Notes: a model not told the origin generated them from the letters alone. A stretch of DNA of 64,000 nucleotides from Brevibacterium daeguense (GCF_021729135.1 NZ_JAJTWW010000001.1:620001-684000); one strand, 5' to 3'. Positions 28,001 to 35,550 are shown, counted from the first letter of the stretch. Translations and numbers: made by a program.

Positions 28001-29239
28001 CTGCAGCGCGGCGTCGACCTCCCCGAGTTCGATCCGGCGGCCGCCGAGCTTGACCTGCTCGTCGGCACGGCCGACGAAGAGCATGCCGGCCGGATCGTTG
28101 ACGACGAGGTCGCCCGACCGATAGGCCCGCTCCCAGCCCAGAGTGGGCATCGGCGCGTACTTCTCGGCGTCCTTGACGGGGTCGAGATAGCGGGCCAGGC
28201 CCACGCCGCCGATGATGAGCTCGCCGGTCTCGCCCTCGGCGACCGGCACACCGGCCGAGTCGACGACGGCCAGGTCCCAGCCGTCGAGCGGCAGGCCGAT
28301 ACGCACCTCGCCCTGGCCCAGCGGCGCCGCACAGGCGACGACGGTGGCCTCGGTGGGACCATAGGTGTTCCACACCTCGCGCGTGCCGTCGGAGAGCCGC
28401 TGCGCGAGCTCCGGCGGGCAGGCCTCACCGCCGAAGATCAGCAGGCGGACATTGTCGAGGGTCTCCGACGGCCACAGAGAGGCCAGCGTGGGGACGGTCG
28501 AGACGACCGTGATGTTCCGCTCCGACAGCCATGGCCCGAGGTCCATGCCGGACTTCACGAGCGAGCGCGGTGCAGGAACGAGGCAGGCACCGTGGCCCCA
28601 GGCCAGCCACATCTCCTCGCAGCTGGCGTCGAAGGCGACGGACAGGCCGGCGAGCACGCGGTCGCCCGGCCCGAGCGGCTCGTCCTGGCAGAAGATCCGT
28701 GCCTCGGCGTCGACGAAGGCGGCGGCCGACCGGTGGGTCACTGCGACGCCCTTGGGCTTGCCGGTCGAACCGGAGGTGAAGATCACCCAGCAGTCATCGT
28801 CCAGACCGGGGGCGCGCAGTGCCGGCGTCCGGTCGAGCGGTCGGTCCGTGTACCGGGTGACCGTGGGGCCATCGGTGACGACGGCGGCCACGGCGGCCTC
28901 CTCGAACACCGTGCGCGCTCGCTCATCGGGATCGTCGACATCGACGGGGACGTAGGCCGCGCCGACCATGAGGATCGACAGGATGGAGACGTACAGGTCG
29001 ACGGTGCCGCTGGAGACCCGCACCCCGACCTTGTCGCCGGGGCCGACTCCGTGTTCGGCCAGCCGCAGCCCGAAGTCGCGCATCGCCGGCAGCAGCTGTG
29101 AGTACGTCAGAATGTGAGTTCCGTCGTCGATGGCGGGAGCGTCGGGATAAGACGCAGCCATCTCCAGGACGATGTCGATGAGAGTGCGCGCCGGCGGGGC
29201 GAGATGAGCCCCGGGGAACTGCGGAGGATACGTTGTCAC
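25016..29239 (-). CDS. Pls/PosA-type single-module NRPS (epsilon-poly-L-lysine-synthetase-like)
   Basis: 1407-aa membrane NRPS. The adenylation domain (about 1-500) has FTSGSTGKPKG (154-164), FDASCEEMW (203-211), NTYGPTEATV (291-300), YRSGDLV (373-379) and KTSGKVDRNALP (482-493). The carrier domain follows with DVGGGS, phosphopantetheine on Ser540. Then come three pairs of membrane helices (about 611-650, 841-905, 1075-1150) alternating with three left-handed-beta-helix/C-like soluble domains, and no thioesterase. This is the layout of Streptomyces Pls, in which the C1-C2-C3 domains iteratively join free lysine through isopeptide bonds. Ungapped alignment to PheA gives the code D204 A205 E208 S247 I268 G270 T292 V300 V301 K486, lysine-like. 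The last ~100 residues are a Pro/Ser/Asp/Gly-rich tail absent from the core family. Start GTG 29239, ribosome-binding site GAAGG. Confidence 0.93.
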   Translation of the reverse strand: MTTYPPQFPGAHLAPPARTLIDIVLEMAASYPDAPAIDDGTHILTYSQLLPAMRDFGLRLAEHGVGPGDKVGVRVSSGTVDLYVSILSILMVGAAYVPVDVDDPDERARTVFEEAAVAAVVTDGPTVTRYTDRPLDRTPALRAPGLDDDCWVIFTSGSTGKPKGVAVTHRSAAAFVDAEARIFCQDEPLGPGDRVLAGLSVAFDASCEEMWLAWGHGACLVPAPRSLVKSGMDLGPWLSERNITVVSTVPTLASLWPSETLDNVRLLIFGGEACPPELAQRLSDGTREVWNTYGPTEATVVACAAPLGQGEVRIGLPLDGWDLAVVDSAGVPVAEGETGELIIGGVGLARYLDPVKDAEKYAPMPTLGWERAYRSGDLVVNDPAGMLFVGRADEQVKLGGRRIELGEVDAALQALPGAAGGAAAVKSTPSGTQLLIGYLVASPESADRPESDLIHEWTERLREVLPPALVPRLAVVDELPTKTSGKVDRNALPWPLTSLSAGDSAEPLPAHAEWIGEQWTAVLGAAPGMDTDFFDVGGGSLAAAQLVSRLRARHHSVTVGDIYAYPRFGALVEQCTGADAPQNVHRRPRRVRRTGRSMQVLQTLLGVPLHILSAMRWVVLTLVLCNVAAFFGAPTISTPWWLIIVLYLVFVTSWGRMLISALAARTLLRNVGPGVYPRSGSVHIRLWLAEHIADLAAAVSVASAPWVSLYARLLGNRIGRDVDLHTIPPVTGLLTLDEGAAVEPEVDLRGWWVDGDLLRIGEIHIGEFATVGARSTLMPGTRIGAGAQVEPGSAVTGKVGKNQVFSGSPAVRQGKARKTWPDPPAKRRRAPFLLYAVGSLLHAAIPYLAAVPALALMVAVSGPEVFAAPLQLLAWAPLLAAVWFVLTAALIVIAVRTLAVGLVEGLHPVRSAMGYRVWATERIMDMARDLLFPLYAGMITPVWLRILGARVGRAVEASTVLLVPKMTQIADGAFLADDTMVASYELGHGWMRIGRAKVGKRAFLGNSGMAAAGRRVRKNSLVAVLSAAPQKAKKGSSWIGSPPVELRRAEVAADESLTYDPPTRLKVLRGTWETLRILAVLAAGAMVVGVFAALQWLLQLGSQLVDALPSVPAGISSVVPALLITVLSGLVMMLAGAVAAGVAVIAKWLFVGRIHTGEHPLWSSFVWRSEVADCFVELIAAPWFTRTAVGTPALVWYLRALGARIGHGVWCETYWLPEADLVSLADNSTVNRGCVVQTHLFHDRVMSLETVTLGEGATLGPNSVILPAAELGRAATVGPASLVMRGEYVPADSYFSGNPVVPWVDAPALPESSFEPGSGAGPDSDTVPGTDGSSDADPDSDTASGSGSEDAVGPAGAEPTSTQPLRDPVAGPTPMPQSSLKPDPSLANPPAPDAPPIRQTPIAEPNP

Positions 29240-29292
29240 AGGCCTTCAGTACGATCGTGGTAGCAGTGCGATGCGGAAAAGTTGACCTTTGG

Positions 29293-29298
29293 ATGATA
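29293..29298 (-). promoter_or_regulatory. -10-like TATCAT for the Pls-like gene
   Basis: On the minus strand TATCAT (29298-29293, 5/6 to TATAAT) lies about 54 nt before GTG 29239. The -35 at 17 bp is poor (CGGAGA). The same bases include GATAGT (29295-29300) on the plus strand, which ends 8 nt before the PPTase ATG 29309, so the two divergent promoters may overlap. Confidence 0.35.
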
Positions 29299-29308
29299 GT
29301 CCGAGTTT

Positions 29309-29959
29309 ATGAGTTTCTCCGGGGAAGAGGTGGATCCGCAGGTGCTGTGGTCGTGTCGGATGGGCGAGGAGGCCGCCGCGGTCGTCCGGGACCTGGTCGT
29401 CGAATCCCGGCGGGTGCTCCCGGGTTCCGTCGAGGTGCTGCACGAGCGCGGAGTGCCCGAGGCGAGGCTCGGGGGCGTTCGGATCGAGGTGTCGATGGCG
29501 CGCAGCCACGGGTATGTCGCCGCCTGTGCCGCGCCCGACTCCTCGGTCGGCTGGCTGGGAATCGACGTCGAAGCCGTCGAGCCGTTCCTCGCCTCGGGGA
29601 CCCGGGCCTCGGACTTCGCCGGGGTCGCCTTGGGGCCGGCGGAACTGAGCTGGTTCAGAGCGGCGGCGGGCGCCTCGGAGACCCAGCGGCTGCTGTGGCT
29701 GCTGCGCACCTGGGTGCGCAAGGAAGCGGTGCTCAAGTCGATGCACACCGGACTCGACACTGCTCGCGGGGGACTGGCGCCGAGCGCGGTCGCCCTGAGC
29801 GCGCCCTGGGAGAGCGCCGCCTGTCTCAGCCACCCGGACCTCACGGTGACCGACCTGTTCAGCGACGCGCACGGGGACGCCGTCATCCTCGCCGCCGCAC
29901 AGAACCCTGCCGCCGCTCGTCCGCCCGCGAGGCCTGTGGACGGAGCAGCACCCGGCTGA
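29309..29959 (+). CDS. 4'-phosphopantetheinyl transferase (Sfp type)
   Basis: Transfers phosphopantetheine from CoA to the carrier-protein serine. The 216-aa product has the Mg-binding motif GIDVE (D86, E88) and W135-x-x-K138-E139-A, the two signatures of the Sfp/EntD superfamily. It starts 69 bp from the divergent Pls-like gene, so Ser540 of that enzyme is the obvious substrate. ATG 29309 lacks a Shine-Dalgarno sequence and may be leaderless; GTG at 29330 after GGGGAAGAG is an alternative start. The last 77 bp overlap the convergent hydrolase gene. Confidence 0.9.
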   Translation: MSFSGEEVDPQVLWSCRMGEEAAAVVRDLVVESRRVLPGSVEVLHERGVPEARLGGVRIEVSMARSHGYVAACAAPDSSVGWLGIDVEAVEPFLASGTRASDFAGVALGPAELSWFRAAAGASETQRLLWLLRTWVRKEAVLKSMHTGLDTARGGLAPSAVALSAPWESAACLSHPDLTVTDLFSDAHGDAVILAAAQNPAAARPPARPVDGAAPG

Positions 29960-31724
29960 GTCCGCTGAGCAGGCTGCGCCGTTCCCCCTCCATCCTGCCG
30001 GCCTGCCACGGAGCCGGATCGGTCAGCGGCAGCGAGCCGGACCTCGCTCCCAGGTCATCGGCGATCGCGTCGCCGATCCGAGCACACGCCTGCTCGCTGA
30101 GCCCGGTGTCGAGCACCGCGTTCCAGTAGTGGACGACCTCCCGGTGGTAATTGTGCCCGAAGCCGCCCGGCAGCTTCACGGATCGAGGCATGTCGGAGGT
30201 CAGCTGCCAGAACGTGATCCACGGCATCCAGTGCACGGCCGAGCTGACGTCGGTCCCGCGCCGCTCCTCGAGCCAATCCGGCCGGCGCCAGATCAGTCGC
30301 GGCTCCCACCACACGATCGGATCCGAGGCATGCTGGGCGTAGACGATCCGGGGAGACTCCCACTGCGGGTACGGCTCTCCGTGGGCGGCGGTGCGCAGGT
30401 CCGCAGGACGACTGACGAACCGCACGCGGTCGCCGCGGCCCACCACCGGCAGGATCTCGGGGGAGAAGCTGCGCCGGTCAGCTGTGAGCTGGGCGTGGAT
30501 CCGCGTGGTCCGCGGGGTTCCGGTCCACACCGCACCGTCGATGCCGGCCTGCATGTGCTCGGAGCTGCGGAACGCGCCGTGCCCGCCGAGAGCACCCAGG
30601 GATTCTCCGGCCAGGTAGATGCGCGGCCGACGCTCGGCGGGGCAGCGTGCGATCCGCTCGGAGACCGCTCGGAAGAGCTCTCGGGAGGCGTCCTGGGCCT
30701 GCCTGCGGTGGATGAGGAACGCCAGCCACGAGCCGGCGAAGCTGTACTGCACGGCGGCCGTCGCACACCTTCCGCCGGTGAGGTATTCGAATGCCTCGAC
30801 CGACCATTGGGGAATCCAGCCGGAGCCGGTGTTCGTCACCAGCAGGATCGCGTCCCGCTCGAACGCGCCGGCCCGCTCGAGCTCAGCGACTGCCGCATTG
30901 GCGGCCTCGGCGAGGTCGGGATGCCCGAGTCGGCCGATGAAGACCCGGATGGGCGTCTGCGTGGACAGTTCGACGCGCTCAGCGCAGCGGCCCTGGACGG
31001 CGGACAGCACCTCGGTGATGCGTGCGGCGCGCGGTCCGGCACTGACGAAGCCACGACCGTGATACCCGAGGGTGGCGAAGGGCTCGAAGGATGCCCGCGA
31101 CCCGGTGCGCTCCGGTTCGGGCGGGGCGGTGCTGATCGACGGTCGCGCGAAGTCCGAGATCACGGCCTGGCTGCCGATCCGGTTGAGCGTCGAGGACAGC
31201 ACCGAGCGCCAGGTGTAGGCGATCAGCCCGAGGACTGCGGTCGAGAGCACCGCCTCGGGCAGGAAGGGCAGGCGGCGGCGCAGCCTCCGCACGGCCAGCT
31301 GCCGGCCGCTTTCGGTGAGGGCCAGGAGAACGTCGATCGCCAGCCACCCGGCGGCCCCGACCACGTAACCGGCCAGCTGCTGCCGCGTCGTGTCGGAGTG
31401 GATTCCGGTGAGACGGCCGATCTCGGTCTGCCTGACCATCGAGCGGTCGAGCGCCACGGTGGTGCCGGTGACCGCCGCGGCGAGGATCAGGGTGTTGGTG
31501 CGCCAATGGAACTCGGTCTCCTCCGGAGGGCGCGTCGGCAGGCTCACTCGACGCCTGCGGCGCAGCGGGGAGAGGAAGGACTCGACCGCCTCGGCGATCT
31601 TCTGGCCTGCGAAGGCGTTGGCGGCGACATTCACCGCCGTCATCCACCAGGTGCGGGGAATCAGGCTCGGACTCAGTGCGGCCCAGGACGCTGCATGGGC
31701 GGCAGCGGCCGAGATCCTCTTCAC
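29883..31724 (-). CDS. Membrane alpha/beta hydrolase (Abhydrolase_9 type with N-terminal membrane domain)
   Basis: 613-aa protein. The N-terminal ~200 residues hold about four hydrophobic segments (for example NTLILAAAVTGTTVAL and AGYVVGAAGWLAIDVLLAL). The C-terminal part is an alpha/beta hydrolase with nucleophile elbow GESLG, later Asp-containing segment VVGRGDRVRFVSRP and GGFGHNYHRE. This matches the two-part Abhydrolase_9_N/Abhydrolase_9 families common in actinobacteria, whose substrates are unknown to me. GTG 31724 was chosen because GAAGGAG sits 5 nt upstream; longer in-frame starts lack one. The 3' end runs 77 bp into the PPTase gene on the other strand. Confidence 0.87.
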   Translation of the reverse strand: MKRISAAAAHAASWAALSPSLIPRTWWMTAVNVAANAFAGQKIAEAVESFLSPLRRRRRVSLPTRPPEETEFHWRTNTLILAAAVTGTTVALDRSMVRQTEIGRLTGIHSDTTRQQLAGYVVGAAGWLAIDVLLALTESGRQLAVRRLRRRLPFLPEAVLSTAVLGLIAYTWRSVLSSTLNRIGSQAVISDFARPSISTAPPEPERTGSRASFEPFATLGYHGRGFVSAGPRAARITEVLSAVQGRCAERVELSTQTPIRVFIGRLGHPDLAEAANAAVAELERAGAFERDAILLVTNTGSGWIPQWSVEAFEYLTGGRCATAAVQYSFAGSWLAFLIHRRQAQDASRELFRAVSERIARCPAERRPRIYLAGESLGALGGHGAFRSSEHMQAGIDGAVWTGTPRTTRIHAQLTADRRSFSPEILPVVGRGDRVRFVSRPADLRTAAHGEPYPQWESPRIVYAQHASDPIVWWEPRLIWRRPDWLEERRGTDVSSAVHWMPWITFWQLTSDMPRSVKLPGGFGHNYHREVVHYWNAVLDTGLSEQACARIGDAIADDLGARSGSLPLTDPAPWQAGRMEGERRSLLSGLSRVLLRPQASRADERRQGSVRRRG

Positions 31725-31820
31725 GCGATCTCCTTCTCGCCAGGGACGTCTCCGCTCACTGTAGCGAAGCGCGCGGACGCGTTCCGCAGCGCTGCCATCG
31801 GACTCCGCGACCCGTGCCGC

Positions 31821-31826
31821 TATCCT
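31821..31826 (+). promoter_or_regulatory. -10-like TATCCT before the hydratase gene
   Basis: TATCCT ends 8 nt before ATG 31835, consistent with a start of transcription at or next to the initiation codon. Confidence 0.35.
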
Positions 31827-31834
31827 CGGAGACC

Positions 31835-32602
31835 ATGGAGACGAGAATCCACGAGGCCGCGAAGCGGCTGCAGCAGGCGGCGAGGACGGGCCGGCCGTGC
31901 ATGCCGGTCCGTCACATCCCGGATATGACACTGGAAGACGCCTATGCGGTCCAGGAGCTCATCATCGCCGCGCTCGAGTCAGCGGACAACCCGCGGGTCG
32001 GGCGCAAGATCGGCCTGACGTCGGACGCGGTCCGGGCGCAGCTCGGGGTCGACCAGCCCGATTTCGGCGTCCTGCTGGCGGACATGGAGGTGCCCGAGGG
32101 GGAATCGCTGCCGTGGAGGCGGCTGATCGCCCCGCGGATCGAGGCGGAGATCGCGTTCGTGCTCGGCGCCGATGTCTCCGACACCTCGCCCGAGGCGGTC
32201 GCCGAGGCCGTCGATTACGCGGTGCCCTCGTTGGAGATCGTCGACAGCCGGATCGCCGGCTGGGACATCGGGATCGTGGACACGGTGGCCGACAACGCCT
32301 CGAACAGCCTGTTCGTCCTCGGCTCTGCCCGCCGAAGGCTGTCCGACTTCTCGCCTGTGGCCGCAGTGATGACCTTGCGGCGGAACGGCGAGATCGTCTC
32401 GGAGGGCACCGGGGCCGATTGCCTCGGTGATCCGCTGCGCTCGCTGACCTGGGTCGCTGCGCAGGCCGCCGACCACGGCCGGCCGCTGCGAGCCGGTGAG
32501 GTGATCCTCACGGGAGCGCTGGGACCGATGGTCCCGATTGCGCGGGGTGACGAGTTCTCCGCAGAGATCAGCGGCCTCGGCGCGGTGAGCGTGAGAGCCT
32601 AG
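31835..32602 (+). CDS. 2-keto-4-pentenoate hydratase/FAH-family protein
   Basis: 255-aa fumarylacetoacetate-hydrolase-fold protein close to MhpD/HpcG-type hydratases and 4-oxalocrotonate decarboxylases: GRKIGLTS, QPDFGVLL, RIEAEIAFVLG (metal ligands), VPSLEIVDSRI, DNASNSLFVLG and LTGALGPMVPI. Such enzymes act late in meta-cleavage of aromatics, but no other aromatic-degradation gene is nearby, so the substrate is uncertain. Divergent from the hydrolase gene with a 110-bp gap. Confidence 0.85.
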   Translation: METRIHEAAKRLQQAARTGRPCMPVRHIPDMTLEDAYAVQELIIAALESADNPRVGRKIGLTSDAVRAQLGVDQPDFGVLLADMEVPEGESLPWRRLIAPRIEAEIAFVLGADVSDTSPEAVAEAVDYAVPSLEIVDSRIAGWDIGIVDTVADNASNSLFVLGSARRRLSDFSPVAAVMTLRRNGEIVSEGTGADCLGDPLRSLTWVAAQAADHGRPLRAGEVILTGALGPMVPIARGDEFSAEISGLGAVSVRA

Positions 32603-32694
32603 CGATGGGCAGGCCGCGGGGGACCTCGCCGACGACATCGGCCTGGTGCTGCCTGACCGCGGCATCCCCCAACCGCAGTGGGCGTCCGGAACTT

Positions 32695-32727
32695 AAAAAA
32701 TCCCGGAGCCGCAGGGCGGTTCCGGGA
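32695..32727 (-). terminator. Rho-independent terminator of tRNA-Pro
   Basis: On the minus strand a stem built from TCCCGGA/TCCGGGA and CCGC/GCGG (one mismatch, CCT loop; 32727-32701) is followed directly by six T (32700-32695). It lies 8 nt past the tRNA 3' end and also faces the convergent hydratase gene. Confidence 0.85.
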
Positions 32728-32734
32728 CGAGCAG

Positions 32735-32808
32735 TCGGGCTAGCGGGATTCGAACCCACGACCTCTTGACCCCCAGTCAAGCGCGCTACCAAGCTGCGCC
32801 ATAGCCCG
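32735..32808 (-). tRNA. tRNA-Pro (anticodon GGG)
   Basis: 74-nt cloverleaf on the minus strand. The acceptor CGGGCTA pairs fully with TAGCCCG (discriminator A at 32735), the D-arm is GCGC/GCGC, the anticodon stem CTTGA/TCAAG closes the loop CTGGGGG with anticodon GGG, and the T-arm GTGGG/CCCGC has loop TTCGAAT. CCA is not encoded. It reads CCC and CCU proline codons. A TATACA hexamer at 32850-32845 is a possible -10. Confidence 0.96.
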
Positions 32809-32863
32809 ATCGCATCGCGGTGAGGCGAAACGATCCTGGACCACTGTATACCTGCTTCTGCAG

Positions 32864-32881
32864 GCGAGCAAAACGGCTCGC
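32864..32881. repeat. Small inverted repeat in the tRNA-Pro/DUF881 divergent region
   Basis: GCGAGC and GCTCGC flank a 6-nt loop (AAAACG). It lies between the tRNA promoter and the DUF881 gene; function unknown, possibly a minor operator. Confidence 0.35.
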
Positions 32882-32941
32882 GGCGCCTGTGGCACGATAG
32901 AAGCCCGTGTGGTCCCGCGAACCCTGGGGGAGGAGGAGAGC

Positions 32942-33832
32942 ATGGCCGATGATCACCGAGATCGCCGCCGGGCGCGTCGATTCGCTGAGCGTCGGATCAC
33001 CTCCCGCGAGTACGACCGGCCGCGCCAGTCGTACTCGTCATCCCTGCTCGAGTCCCTGTGGAACCGCACCCCCGAGCCGGACTACGCCATCGCGGCACGG
33101 AACCGGCAGCCGCGGACCAAGGCCTCGAAAGCGCGCTCCGGTGCGGCGGCCATCGTTCTCGGCGTCGTCTTCACCGCCTCGGCCGTGCAGGTGCTGCGCA
33201 CCGAGCAGACCCAGCGGGGCACGACGGAATTCCTCCTCGAGCAGATCGAGACCCAATCCGCAGCGAACGAGGAGCTCGCCATCGAGAACGAACGGCGGAT
33301 CGCGGAGCGCGCCGAAGCTCAACAGGCGGTGCTGAGTCCTGAGGAGGCGCAGAAGCTGACGGCGGTGGCGATATCGGCGGGTGCCGAGGAGCTCAGCGGA
33401 CCGGGCGCGGTCGTCACCCTGCAGGACCGGCAGCAGGCTCGTGGGGACGGCGACCCGCGCGCGCTGGCGGGCACGGAGAACGCGGTGCAGGACACAGATC
33501 TGCAGACCGTGGTCAACGGGCTCTTCGCGCTCGGCGCGGAAGGCGTTGCCATCAACGGCCACCGGCTGACCAGCTGGTCGGCGGTGCGCGGGGCGGGCAG
33601 CGCGATCCTGGTGAACTATGACCCCGTCGAACCACCGTACGAGGTGGTCGCAGTCGGCTCGGAACAGCTCGGCGAGGAATTCCTCGACTCACCGACCGCC
33701 GACTACCTCGCCACCCTGCGCTCGGAGTTCGGGATCGTGACCGACGTGAGCAGCGAGGAGACCTCGATTCCCGCCGCCGAGGTGAGCGCGCCGCGCTATG
33801 CCGCGCCCGCCGACCAGGAGGATCTGCTGTGA
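32942..33832 (+). CDS. DUF881 protein (first copy)
   Basis: 296 aa: basic N-terminus, one membrane helix (SGAAAIVLGVVFTASAVQVL, about residues 70-90), a coiled-coil stretch rich in Glu/Gln, then an extracytoplasmic DUF881 domain (SGPGAVVTLQDR, LQTVVNGLFALGAEGVAINGHRLT, EPPYEVVAVGS). Function unknown. DUF881-DUF1290-DUF881 is a conserved actinobacterial unit equivalent to Rv1823-Rv1825 of M. tuberculosis. The start is set by GGGGGAGGAGGAG directly before ATG 32942. Confidence 0.88.
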   Translation: MADDHRDRRRARRFAERRITSREYDRPRQSYSSSLLESLWNRTPEPDYAIAARNRQPRTKASKARSGAAAIVLGVVFTASAVQVLRTEQTQRGTTEFLLEQIETQSAANEELAIENERRIAERAEAQQAVLSPEEAQKLTAVAISAGAEELSGPGAVVTLQDRQQARGDGDPRALAGTENAVQDTDLQTVVNGLFALGAEGVAINGHRLTSWSAVRGAGSAILVNYDPVEPPYEVVAVGSEQLGEEFLDSPTADYLATLRSEFGIVTDVSSEETSIPAAEVSAPRYAAPADQEDLL

Positions 33833-34161
33833 TCGCCATCATCGGGCTCATCATCGGGATCGTGCTCGGCATCATTCTCGACCCCTCGGTTCCCGCGGCC
33901 ATCCAGCCCTACCTGCCGATCGCGGTGGTGGCGGCGCTCGATGCGCTCGCCGGCGGCCTGCGCGCCGTGCTCAGCGGCAACTTCGATGACCGGGTCTTCG
34001 TGATCTCGTTCTTCTCGAACTCGCTGGTCGCCGCTCTCATCGTCTTCCTCGGGGACAAGCTCGGTGTCGGCTCTCAGCTGTCGACCGGCGTCGTCGTGGT
34101 CCTCGGCATCCGGATCTTCACCAACGCCGCGGCGATCAGAAGGCAGCTGTTCCGCGCATGA
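33829..34161 (+). CDS. Small basic membrane protein, DUF1290
   Basis: 110-aa protein with about three hydrophobic segments (IAIIGLIIGIVLGIIL, LPIAVVAALDALAGGLRAVL, VVVVLGIRIFTNAAAI) matching the DUF1290 small basic protein family between the two DUF881 genes. GTG 33829 overlaps the upstream stop (GTGA), and the 3' end overlaps the next ATG (ATGA), so all three are co-translated. Role unknown; probably forms a membrane complex with the DUF881 partners (inference). Confidence 0.92.
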   Translation: MIAIIGLIIGIVLGIILDPSVPAAIQPYLPIAVVAALDALAGGLRAVLSGNFDDRVFVISFFSNSLVAALIVFLGDKLGVGSQLSTGVVVVLGIRIFTNAAAIRRQLFRA

Positions 34162-35036
34162 GCGATGCAGAGGACCCCCGGCCCGACGCGCCCGATCAGC
34201 AGCGGCTGCGGACACGACGTGAGGCGATGGCACAGGAGAGGGCGGCCGAAGCATCCCCCGGTGAGTCGGATGGCGACCGAGGCGGGCGGCAGCGGACGAC
34301 TCCGGGGCCCAATCCGGAGCCCGAGGACTCGGGAACGCGCGAACAGTCATGGCTGCGGCTGAAGTCCGCGCTGGTGCCCCGGCTGGGGCGCTCACAGCTG
34401 TTGGCTGCGATCCTGTGTGCGCTCCTCGGCTTCGCCCTCGTCGCTCAGATCCAGCACACGGAGGACTCCGGGCTGGCCACTCTCTCCGAGCGCCAGCTCG
34501 TGCGGGTCCTCGACGACGTCGACGATCGCAACGAGCGACTGGAGGCCGAGGCCGCCCAGCTGGCCCGGGACGAGGAGGAGCTGCAATCGGGAAGCAATCA
34601 GCGCGAGGCGGCCCGGCAGCAGGCGCAGAACCGGGCCGAGGCGCTGTCCGTCCTCGCGGGCACCGTGCCCGTCACCGGGCCCGGCGTCGAACTCAGGATC
34701 GCGGGATCGCCGGGGACGATCACCTCGACGAACCTGGTTGCTCTCGTGCAGGAGCTCAGGGACGCCGGTGCCGAGGCGATCGAGATCAACGGCGTCCGGA
34801 TCGTGGTCGACACCTACTTCACGGAGGGATCCCGTGGGGACCTCTTCATCAACGACGAGCCGGTCAGCCTCCCGATCACGATCACCGCGATCGGGGACTC
34901 CGAGACGCTGGCGACTGCCATGCGCATCCCGGGGGGAGTGGGCGACACCATCGAGCAGCGGGGAGGTGAATTCACGGTCACTGCCCACGACGCCGTCGAC
35001 ATCGACAGTGTCGTCCCGCAGGTGACCGAGGAGTAG
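34158..35036 (+). CDS. DUF881 protein (second copy)
   Basis: 292 aa with a ~65-residue cytoplasmic polar N-terminus, a single membrane helix (LLAAILCALLGFALVAQI), a coiled coil (RNERLEAEAAQLARDEEEL) and the DUF881 domain (VTGPGVELRIAGSPGTITSTNLVALVQELRDAGAEAIEINGVRIV). Same topology as the first copy but clearly diverged, suggesting hetero-oligomers. Coupled to DUF1290 by ATGA. Confidence 0.88.
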   Translation: MSDAEDPRPDAPDQQRLRTRREAMAQERAAEASPGESDGDRGGRQRTTPGPNPEPEDSGTREQSWLRLKSALVPRLGRSQLLAAILCALLGFALVAQIQHTEDSGLATLSERQLVRVLDDVDDRNERLEAEAAQLARDEEELQSGSNQREAARQQAQNRAEALSVLAGTVPVTGPGVELRIAGSPGTITSTNLVALVQELRDAGAEAIEINGVRIVVDTYFTEGSRGDLFINDEPVSLPITITAIGDSETLATAMRIPGGVGDTIEQRGGEFTVTAHDAVDIDSVVPQVTEE

Positions 35037-35108
35037 CGGCTGCAGTCCGGCAATGGGTACTCCGGGGCAGACTCGGCGCCCCGATGTCCTGCGCGGTGCT
35101 CGAGCGGT

Positions 35109-35114
35109 TATGCT
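35109..35114 (+). promoter_or_regulatory. -10-like TATGCT before gcvH
   Basis: TATGCT lies 31 nt before ATG 35146 in the 109-bp gap after the second DUF881 gene, giving a ~25-nt leader that contains AGGAG. The -35 is not recognisable. It would give the gcvH-FHA-DUF151 genes their own promoter. Confidence 0.35.
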
Positions 35115-35145
35115 GGTCTCACCACGTCGAACAGCAGGAGAAGAC

Positions 35146-35550
35146 ATGGCCACCTTGAACTACCCGGCTGATCTGAAGTACTCGCGCGACCACGAGTGGG
35201 TTGCCGAGACTCAGGATGATGCTGTCGTCCGAGTCGGAATCAGCGATTTCGCGCAGGACTCGCTCGGTGACGTCGTCTTCGTCGACCTGCCCGAAGTCGG
35301 TGACACGGTCACCGCTGACGAAACCTGCGGCGAAGTCGAGAGCACGAAGAGCGTCTCGGACGTCATCTCCCCGGTGAGCGGAGAGATCGTGACGGTCAAT
35401 GACGACATCGTCGACGGCCCGGACTCCATCAACAGCGACCCGTACGGCGCCGGATGGCTGTTCGAGGTGCGGTTGAACGATTCTGCTGAGCTCGATGCGC
35501 TGATGGACGCAGAGAGCTACAAGAGAGAAGTCGAAAGCGAGGGAGCCTGA
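35146..35550 (+). CDS. gcvH: Glycine cleavage system H protein
   Basis: 134-aa lipoyl carrier that shuttles the aminomethyl group between GcvP, GcvT and GcvL. The lipoyl-Lys is K68 in EVESTKSVSDV, with the usual N-terminus YSRDHEWVA. No gcvT or gcvP lies nearby, as in the M. tuberculosis gcvH-garA unit. AGGAG is 5 nt before ATG 35146. TGATG overlap with the FHA gene. Confidence 0.96.
   Translation: MATLNYPADLKYSRDHEWVAETQDDAVVRVGISDFAQDSLGDVVFVDLPEVGDTVTADETCGEVESTKSVSDVISPVSGEIVTVNDDIVDGPDSINSDPYGAGWLFEVRLNDSAELDALMDAESYKREVESEGA

Noticed and set aside
29282-29287. TTGACC upstream of the PPTase as a -35 element
   Set aside because: A -10 at 17 bp would fall on the start codon (GTTTAT at 29305-29310), leaving no room for ATG 29309 to be translated.
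32740-32943. 67-codon minus-strand open frame over the tRNA
   Set aside because: It is an artefact of translating tRNA-Pro(GGG) and its upstream region.
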